Origin: Eikenella halliae
GTDB lineage: Bacteria > Pseudomonadota > Gammaproteobacteria > Burkholderiales > Neisseriaceae
Direction: 5' to 3'
Length of the DNA stretch: 64,000 bases
Assembly (NCBI RefSeq): GCF_001648475.1
Contig: NZ_LXSQ01000023.1
Location: 1 to 64,000 of the forward strand
In this document: one piece after another, positions 58,894 through 64,000 of the stretch
Layout: each line of letters starts with the position of its first letter
How positions within the stretch are numbered: the first letter of the stretch is position 1
Position numbers and translations under genes: made by a program
Notes under the pieces: generated by a model
Told to the model about the DNA's origin: nothing
What the model saw: only the letters and a program-made list of their open reading frames with translations
Databases searched by the model: none

Positions 58894-59787
58894 ATGCCCT
58901 ACCAACAAGCCAGTATTCCGATTGGTGCCGACCGTGCCGAGCAGTTTTCCGATGCGTTAATGGCCGCCGGCGCATTGTCGGCCGCGATTGAAGATGCCTA
59001 TGCCGGCACAGACGAAGAACAGGCTATTTTCGGCGAGCCGGGCGAAGAAAACGGCCAAATTTGGCAGCGCAGCCTGGTGATTGCCTTGTTTGACGATCAA
59101 TGCAACGTAGCTGCCGCCGTGTCGGCCGCGGCTAAGGAGTGCCGGTTGGAAGTGCCGCCTTACCGCATCGAGCAGCTGCCGGAGCAGGATTGGGTGCGCC
59201 TCACACAATCGCAGTTCGACCCCATCCGCATTTCCGGGCGGCTGTGGATTGTGCCCACCTGGCACGATATTGCCGACCAATCGGCCGTAAACCTTCGGCT
59301 CGACCCCGGCTTGGCTTTCGGCACAGGCAGCCACCCCACCACCCGGTTGTGCCTGCAGTGGCTCGATGAAAATATCCAAGCTGCCGACCGCGTGCTCGAC
59401 TACGGCTGCGGCTCCGGCATTTTGGCCATTGCCGCGCTCAAACTCGGCGCTGCTGCCGCCGACGGCGTGGATATCGACGAGCAGGCCATCATTGCCAGCC
59501 GCAGCAATGCCGAGCAAAACGAAGCCGCCGCCCGTTTTTTCCTACCCGACGACTTGCCGGAAGCGGCATACGATGTGGTGGTGGCCAATATTCTGGCTAA
59601 TCCGCTGCGCCTGTTGGGCGGCATGCTGGCCTCGCGCACCAAGGCGGGCGGGCGGATTGTGCTTTCCGGCATTCTGGAAGAGCAGGCCGAAGAGTTAAAC
59701 GGCATCTATAGCGAATGGTTCGATATGCAGCCGCCGGTTGCCGAAGGCGGCTGGGTGCGATTGGTGGGCGTGCGCAAGGCCGGATAA
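58894..59787 (+). CDS. prmA: Ribosomal protein L11 methyltransferase PrmA
   Basis: 297 residues from the ATG at 58894. The N-terminal L11-binding domain (about 1-60) is followed by a SAM-dependent methyltransferase domain: LAFGTGSHPTTRLCLQWL near 143, VLDYGCGSGILAIAALKLG near 169 and VVANILANPLRLL near 230. PrmA trimethylates lysines and the N-terminus of L11. The upstream frame back to 58750 crosses a DUS and is not expected to be coding. A -10 like TATACAAT lies at 58853. Confidence 0.93.
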   Translation: MPYQQASIPIGADRAEQFSDALMAAGALSAAIEDAYAGTDEEQAIFGEPGEENGQIWQRSLVIALFDDQCNVAAAVSAAAKECRLEVPPYRIEQLPEQDWVRLTQSQFDPIRISGRLWIVPTWHDIADQSAVNLRLDPGLAFGTGSHPTTRLCLQWLDENIQAADRVLDYGCGSGILAIAALKLGAAAADGVDIDEQAIIASRSNAEQNEAAARFFLPDDLPEAAYDVVVANILANPLRLLGGMLASRTKAGGRIVLSGILEEQAEELNGIYSEWFDMQPPVAEGGWVRLVGVRKAG

Positions 59788-60037
59788 CCCGCCGGCCGTG
59801 CCGTAGAGCCGTTTCGAATAGGAGTAAAACCGGGCAAGCCAAGGCCGCGTATCCTTCTTTTTTGGAACGGCCAAATTCGCGGCAAATGGTTTGGCAGGAA
59901 CGTTCCGCCGACAGATATTTTCTGTAAAATATACAAAAAACCGACAGTTAGCCGCTAGAAGGCTACCTGAAAATGGTAAAAGCGCATTAATTTTCTTAAA
60001 ATAGCGGCCGAAACATCAGTATTTGGATTGCCGACAC

Positions 60038-60853
60038 ATGAAAACCGTCAAACTCAGTTGCCCCCGCTGCCAAGCGGAAAATCATTATGCCGTAGCCGAT
60101 TTGCAGGCAGCCAACGGGCGGGTGCAGTGCAGCCAGTGCCGACATGCCTTTACCGTAGCGCGCAAGCCGAAAGCCCAGAGCACCCCTGCCGCCCAGGCTG
60201 AAATTCTGCAGGAAGACGTGATTCACGCCAAAATGCCCCTGCGCGAAAAACTCGCCCGCCTCAAACAACAATCTGCCGCCTTGGCCGCACAGCAGGCCGG
60301 ACAGGATGCCGACGAATCCCTGCACACCCAGAAAAAACCGCTGGCCGCCGAGCTGGACGAAATCGACAGCCGCCTGCGCCGCCAGCGCATGGCTTTGGAT
60401 AACGACACCGGCCAAGCCATGCCCTTCAAACTGGCCGAAGCCGAGCGGACTGCCAACAGCGCCGATGCCATCGAAGCACTGCTGCAACGCTCCGCTTCCA
60501 CCCCGCCGCCGCCCACCGTGCTGCCCAGCATCGACACCCTGCTCAAAAGCGCACAATCTGCCGCCGCCGGCCACGGGCAAACCCAAAACATCCACATCCA
60601 GGCCGAGAGCTTGGTATTCAACTTGATGTCCGGCCGCGACCCCGGCGGCATTCAGCTGCCTGCTGCGGCCAAACTGCCTGCCGTTATCGACCAGCCCGCC
60701 GATAACCTGCTCGCTGCGCCTTCCGGCCCCCCGAATACTCCCGCATCTGCCGCCGCCGTACACAGCGAATTCAACTGGACGCTGGCTTCGCTGGCCGCGC
60801 TCACGGTACTGATTATGCAGCTGTTTTACTATTTGCTGATTATGAAGCACTAA
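60038..60853 (+). CDS. Zinc-ribbon membrane-anchored protein
   Basis: A 271-residue protein. Residues 6-36 form a zinc ribbon of the MJ0042 type (CPRCQ and CSQCRHAF). The middle region (about 60-210) is hydrophilic and partly coiled (LREKLARLKQQSAALAAQQ). One C-terminal membrane segment (about 243-268, LASLAALTVLIMQLFYYLL) anchors it. The ATG at 60038 begins the zinc ribbon; a TTG at 60023 is less likely. Related proteins are found after prmA in Neisseria; function is unknown, possibly a regulatory zinc-finger membrane protein. Confidence 0.75.
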   Translation: MKTVKLSCPRCQAENHYAVADLQAANGRVQCSQCRHAFTVARKPKAQSTPAAQAEILQEDVIHAKMPLREKLARLKQQSAALAAQQAGQDADESLHTQKKPLAAELDEIDSRLRRQRMALDNDTGQAMPFKLAEAERTANSADAIEALLQRSASTPPPPTVLPSIDTLLKSAQSAAAGHGQTQNIHIQAESLVFNLMSGRDPGGIQLPAAAKLPAVIDQPADNLLAAPSGPPNTPASAAAVHSEFNWTLASLAALTVLIMQLFYYLLIMKH

Positions 60854-60872
60854 ATTACGGCGTCGAAAGTGA

Positions 60873-60918
60873 AAAGGCTACCTGAAAACCGGTTTGGAGG
60901 GGTTTCAGGTAGCCTTTG
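60873..60918 (+). terminator. Inverted DUS pair after the zinc-ribbon gene
   Basis: AAGGCTACCTGAAAACC and GGTTTCAGGTAGCCTTT form a stem 22 bases past the stop; a second compact pair lies at 61058-61087. Between them (60919-61057) no gene is visible. Confidence 0.6.
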
Positions 60919-61107
60919 TTATGAGGAGTGGATTAGTAGCATACAGGCTTGATCATGTTTTGATTAAAAGACTAGCTGAAAACCTGAGGCGCTTATCAAT
61001 ATGGCCGTGCCTGCCAACCCGAGTAGATATGGTTTCACCTGAATTCCGGCGCAACAAAAAGGCTACCTGAAATTTTCAGGTAGCCTTGCTTATGCAGGAG
61101 AGGCTTA

Positions 61108-61212
61108 TATAGTGAATTAACAAAAATCAGGACAAGGCGACGAGCCGCAAACAGTACAAATAGTACGGCAAGGCGAGGCAACGCTGTACTGGTTTAAATT
61201 TAATTCACTATA
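61108..61212. mobile_element. Correia-type element (copy 8), overlapping a stop codon
   Basis: 105 bp from TATAGTGAATTAACAAAAATC to GGTTTAAATTTAATTCACTATA. Its right end runs into the leftward cytochrome c gene: the last codon CTA and the stop TAG are formed by the element's terminal CTATAG. Confidence 0.88.
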
Positions 61213-62011
61213 GTTTGCCGCCGGATTGGTTGGCCATATACACCACGGCGGCTTCCACGTCGGCATCGCTCAGGTTGGCATCGCCGCCGCGGGCGGGCAT
61301 GGTTTTGAAGCCTTGGATGGCATGCTGCACCAAGGTGGCGCGGCCTTGTTTGAGGCGCGGTGCCCATTGGTCGTTATGGGTGATTTTGGGCGAGTTGGGG
61401 AAGGCGGAGTTGGCGGCGTGGCAGGCGATGCAGAGTTTGTTGAACACGGCTTCGCCATTGGCTGCGGCAGATTGGCCTGCGGGGGCGGAAGCGGCTGCAC
61501 CGGAAGCGGCGGCATCGCCTTTTTGCACGGCGGGGGCGGTGAAGTTGCCGCCGGATTGGTTGGCCATATAGGCCACGGCGCGGGCAACTTCGTCATCGGT
61601 GAGGGTGCTGTCGCCGCCGCGCGCGGGCATTTGGCCTACGCCGTTAAAGCCGTTTACGGCGTGGGAAACGAGGGTGTCGAAGCCTTTGGCGATGCGGGCG
61701 CTCCATTCGTCGTTGTGGGTGACTTTGGGGGCGAAGGCAACGTTTTTATCGGCACCGTGGCATTGGATGCAGACTTTGTCGAACACTTGCTTGCCTTCGC
61801 GTTCGCCTACGGGTGTGCCGTCGCCCATGGTGAGGCGGCCGATGGGCTGGATGCGGGTTTCCACGGCGCTGGGCTGCATATCGGAAACGTTGCTGTAGTA
61901 TCCGGTGGTGGCAAGCTTAACCAGGAGGAAGAGGGTGATCAGCAAAACGAGCAGGCCGCCGATAAAGGTAGTGGCGGCTGAGCCTTTGATGTTGTTGGCA
62001 GTGGTGTTCAT
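61208..62011 (-). CDS. Dihaem cytochrome c (c5-like), membrane-anchored
   Basis: 267 residues from the ATG at 62011 (MNTTANNIKGS). An N-terminal membrane helix (about 14-36) anchors two class I cytochrome c domains in the periplasm. The haem motifs are CIQCH near residue 83 and CIACH near 192. The axial methionines are in QMPARGGDSTL near 131 and TMPARGGDANL near 239. The domains are joined by a linker rich in Ala/Gly. This layout matches Neisseria cytochrome c5, an electron carrier to terminal reductases; it may supply electrons to nitrite reductase or oxidase here. The stop codon is provided by the Correia element. Confidence 0.92.
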   Translation of the reverse strand: MNTTANNIKGSAATTFIGGLLVLLITLFLLVKLATTGYYSNVSDMQPSAVETRIQPIGRLTMGDGTPVGEREGKQVFDKVCIQCHGADKNVAFAPKVTHNDEWSARIAKGFDTLVSHAVNGFNGVGQMPARGGDSTLTDDEVARAVAYMANQSGGNFTAPAVQKGDAAASGAAASAPAGQSAAANGEAVFNKLCIACHAANSAFPNSPKITHNDQWAPRLKQGRATLVQHAIQGFKTMPARGGDANLSDADVEAAVVYMANQSGGKL

Positions 62012-62251
62012 GGTATGGGCTTTATGGTTTGTGGTCGCTATGGGCGCATGCGGTGCGCATACTTGTTGGTTGGTGTGAAACCTTCGCCTAATCAAGTTAT
62101 TGAATGCTTTTTAGGATTGGCGGCCGGGCCGGCTTATACGGATTGGGTTTCGATTGGTAAGATTGTGCGAAATTATACTGAATTCGCTTATGGCTTCCAA
62201 TCGTAAAATCCTATTCTGTGCCGCTTTGCCGCCGGAAGGAGACAAAATTTT

Positions 62252-62280
62252 TTGCCTTTGCGCCGGTTTTGGGTTAATCT
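62252..62280 (+). promoter_or_regulatory. Promoter of tRNA-Arg
   Basis: TTGCCT (62252-62257) and TAATCT (62275-62280) are 17 bp apart, and the tRNA begins 12 bases downstream. The -35 box is the same as that of tRNA-Ser at 18970-18998. Confidence 0.55.
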
Positions 62281-62292
62281 TACGCGCTTCTC

Positions 62293-62369
62293 GCACCCAT
62301 AGCTCAGTTGGATAGAGTGTCAGTTTCCGAAGCTGAAGGTCACAGGTTCGATCCCTGTTGGGTGCGCCA
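62293..62369 (+). tRNA. tRNA-Arg (anticodon CCG)
   Basis: A 77-base tRNA. Acceptor GCACCCA pairs with TGGGTGC, the D-arm contains AGCTCAGTTGGATAGAG, the anticodon loop TTCCGAA gives anticodon CCG, the T-arm is CAGGTTCGATCCCTG, and CCA is encoded. Confidence 0.97.
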
Positions 62370-62382
62370 GTTTCATGGGAAG

Positions 62383-62405
62383 GCAGCCGGATGGCTGCTT
62401 TTTTG
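62383..62405 (+). terminator. tRNA-Arg terminator
   Basis: GCAGCC-GGAT-GGCTGC followed by TTTTTTG, 13 bases after the tRNA. Confidence 0.8.
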
Positions 62406-62455
62406 TTGCCCGGCCGTTCCAATTTGGCTTGTTATACAGCGGGGGGCGGCTATAA

Positions 62456-62492
62456 ATTTCAGGTAGCCTTTTCAGAGAGGCTACCTGAAAAC
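62456..62492 (-). terminator. Inverted DUS pair after pcm
   Basis: TTTCAGGTAGCCT and AGGCTACCTGAAAAC with a short loop, immediately past the pcm stop. Confidence 0.6.
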
Positions 62493-62493
62493 G

Positions 62494-63153
62494 TTAGAAG
62501 CGGAATGATGAGGCTTTTTTCACGGCAGGGCCGCCGAGGGCGGGGGCGACGGTATTGAACATCACGCTTTGTTCGTAGCTGGCCTCGCCGTTGCATTGCA
62601 CGAGCAGGGCGTGCATCACGGGCTCTTGGCCGATGATTACGGCCATGCGGCCGCCGGCGGGCAGTTTGCTGCGCAGGGTTTCGGGCATGACGGGGCAGGA
62701 GCCGCCCACGTAGATGGCGCTTACGGTGGCGATGGGCGGGTTTACCAGGCCGTCGCCGATGCGGTAGTCGATATTGGTGATGCCGAGACCCTCTAGCACG
62801 GCGCGGGCTTTTTGCTGCTGGGCTTCGTCGGTGTCGACGGTGATGACGCGGCCGGCGAGCTTGGACAGCACGGCGGTGGCGTAGCCGGAGCCGGTGCCGA
62901 TTTCGAGCACGGTGTCATTTTTGGTGAGCTTCAGGCCTTGAATCAGGCGGGCAACCACTTTTGGTTCGAGCATGGCGCTGCCGTTGGGCAGGGGCAGGGA
63001 GAGGTCGGCGTAGGCGTAGGCCTGCTGTTCGGGGGCAACGAATTGTTCGCGCGGCACTTCGGCCAAGGCGTCGAGAACGTCGAAATCCAATACGCTCCAG
63101 GGGCGAATTTGCTGTTCGACCATGTTGAATCGGGCTTGTTCAAAGTAGTTCAT
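62494..63153 (-). CDS. pcm: Protein-L-isoaspartate O-methyltransferase
   Basis: 219 residues from the ATG at 63153 (MNYFEQARFNMVEQQIRP). The SAM motif VLEIGTGSGYATAVLSKLA near residue 82 and the N-terminal MVEQQIRPWSV signature fit. It methylates isoaspartyl residues in aged proteins as the first step of their repair. The C-terminal part (GGRMAVIIGQEPVMHALL) is normal. An upstream extension to 63225 lacks support. Confidence 0.88.
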   Translation of the reverse strand: MNYFEQARFNMVEQQIRPWSVLDFDVLDALAEVPREQFVAPEQQAYAYADLSLPLPNGSAMLEPKVVARLIQGLKLTKNDTVLEIGTGSGYATAVLSKLAGRVITVDTDEAQQQKARAVLEGLGITNIDYRIGDGLVNPPIATVSAIYVGGSCPVMPETLRSKLPAGGRMAVIIGQEPVMHALLVQCNGEASYEQSVMFNTVAPALGGPAVKKASSFRF

Positions 63154-63240
63154 TATTTTGCTCGCAACAGTGGATATGTGTTTGAAGGCAGGATTATAAG
63201 CTAATTCGGTGTTTGTGGGCGGCAAATGTGCGGGGGAAAG

Positions 63241-63274
63241 AAAAGGCTACCTGAAATTTCAGGTAGCCTTTGTT
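63241..63274 (-). terminator. Inverted DUS pair between maeB and pcm
   Basis: AAAAGGCTACCTGAAATTTCAGGTAGCCTTTG is an almost continuous palindrome, 18 bases past the malic enzyme stop. Probable terminator. Confidence 0.65.
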
Positions 63275-63291
63275 TTTGCTGCTTCGGCCGT

Positions 63292-64000
63292 TTAGCCTTG
63301 GCGTTGTGCATCCACGGCGGCCAGTGCCACCATGTTCACCAAGCGGCGCACGGAGGCGAGCTGGTTGACGATGTGCACGGGTTTTTTCATGCCCAGCAGA
63401 ATCGGGCCCACGGTTACGCCGTCGGGGCTGGCGGCGCGCAGCAGGTTGCAGCTGATGTTGGCGGCTTCCACGTTGGGCATCACCAGGAGGTTGGCGGCGC
63501 CTTTCAGAGTGGAGTCGGGCAGGCTTTGCTGGCGCAGGCTTTCTACCAAAGCGGCGTCGCCCTGCATTTCGCCGTCGATTTCCAACTGCGGGGCGGCTTG
63601 GCGGATGAGCTCAAGCGCACGGCGCATTTTTCCGGCGCTTTCGGAGGGCACGGAGCCGAAGTTGGAGTGCGAGAGCAGCGCAACCTTGGGCGTGATGCCG
63701 AAGCGTTGGATTTCTTCGGCGCACATCAGGGTGCTTTGGGCAATCTGCTCGGCGGTCGGATTGGCGTTTACATAGGTGTCGGCAATGAACAGGTTGTGGC
63801 CGCCGAAAATCAGCGCGTTCATGGCGCAGGCGGTGTGTTCGGGGTTGTTGTAGCCGACAACGTTGGAGATGATGCCGAGGTGGTGCTGGAAATGGCCGAC
63901 CGTGCCGCACACCATGGCATCGGCATGGCCGAGCTGCAGCATGAGCGCGCCGATGAGGGTGGTGTTGGCAAGCACGCGGCGTTTGGCCAAATCGGGGGTG
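63292..64000 (-). CDS. maeB: NADP-dependent malic enzyme, C-terminal phosphotransacetylase-like domain (partial)
   Basis: The last ~236 codons of a leftward gene that continues beyond the window. The sequence is a phosphotransacetylase-like domain (GALMLQLGHADAMVCG, IADTYVNANPTAEQIA, GAANLLVMPNVEAANI, GPILLGMKKPVHI). In MaeB-type malic enzymes this regulatory domain is fused to the C-terminus of the catalytic part. Free Pta is also possible, but the ending (VNMVALAAVDAQ) and absence of typical Pta active-site spacing favour MaeB. It decarboxylates malate to pyruvate with NADP. Confidence 0.75.
   Translation of the reverse strand, partial: TPDLAKRRVLANTTLIGALMLQLGHADAMVCGTVGHFQHHLGIISNVVGYNNPEHTACAMNALIFGGHNLFIADTYVNANPTAEQIAQSTLMCAEEIQRFGITPKVALLSHSNFGSVPSESAGKMRRALELIRQAAPQLEIDGEMQGDAALVESLRQQSLPDSTLKGAANLLVMPNVEAANISCNLLRAASPDGVTVGPILLGMKKPVHIVNQLASVRRLVNMVALAAVDAQRQG

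Noticed and set aside
62111..62422. Leftward frame containing GAPNRDRTCDLQLRKLTLYP
   Set aside because: This peptide is a known artefact from translating the antisense of a tRNA gene; the tRNA-Arg at 62293-62369 accounts for it.

Overview
The window looks like a chromosomal segment of a Neisseriaceae bacterium, most likely an Eikenella species. The strongest evidence is the 12-mer AGGCTACCTGAA and its complement, which recurs throughout the intergenic DNA and inside several genes. This is the DNA uptake sequence (DUS) dialect described for Eikenella (AG-eikDUS). About eight copies of a roughly 105 bp Correia-type element (TATAGTG...CACTATA ends) and neisserial gene neighbours such as amgK<>lptD-surA and ilvI-ilvH agree with this. 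I see no prophage, CRISPR array, rRNA operon, or complete insertion sequence.

Layout. 1-10 kb: an IS630-like transposase cut by the window edge, a TerC/CBS membrane protein, a split ThrE-type exporter (yjjB/yjjP), tsaC, a beta carbonic anhydrase, an NfsA-type nitroreductase and the pqiABC lipid-transport operon. 10-20 kb: a LeuE-like exporter divergent from a LysR regulator, prmB, ETF-ubiquinone oxidoreductase, an orphan SMI1/KNR4-like gene, quinol nitric oxide reductase norB and tRNA-Ser(GCT). 19-30 kb: a ClC antiporter, a secreted protein with a duplicated acidic domain, a META lipoprotein, ctpA, envC, mntP, gpmI and a TPP-riboswitch-controlled cytX. 30-45 kb: ruvX/yqgE, amgK<>lptD-surA, alr, scpB, recG, a BPSS1780-like membrane protein and ilvI-ilvH. 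45-53 kb: small lipoproteins, a DUF1853 gene with a tandem repeat, an AI-2E-family permease, rpsT, acpS, an aldehyde dehydrogenase and hpnC. 57-64 kb: a BPSS1780 paralogue, hscB, prmA, a zinc-ribbon protein, a dihaem cytochrome c, tRNA-Arg(CCG), pcm and the C-terminal part of a malic enzyme.

Most of the window is housekeeping: cell envelope assembly (PqiABC, LptD/SurA, AmgK, Alr, EnvC/CtpA), respiration (NorB, cytochrome c5, ETF-QO), translation and protein modification (TsaC, PrmA, PrmB, RpsT, Pcm) and DNA repair (RecG, RuvX, UvrB).

The stretch that stands out is about 53.0-57.1 kb. It starts with a hairpin built from two copies of a Kingella-type DUS, continues into a strongly AT-rich block of small unrecognised ORFs, at least two of them broken, and ends in uvrB. 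uvrB carries three DUS dialects foreign to the rest of the window and no Eikenella-type DUS. I read this as DNA imported by transformation from other Neisseriaceae, with a decaying cassette of unknown function beside it. The other noteworthy layer is the small repeats: Correia elements, a 163 bp MITE-like repeat in two copies, a DUS-linked 30-mer that has expanded inside a coding sequence, and places where a repeat supplies a stop codon, a possible ribosome binding site or part of a signal peptide. No complete novel system is demonstrated by the sequence alone.
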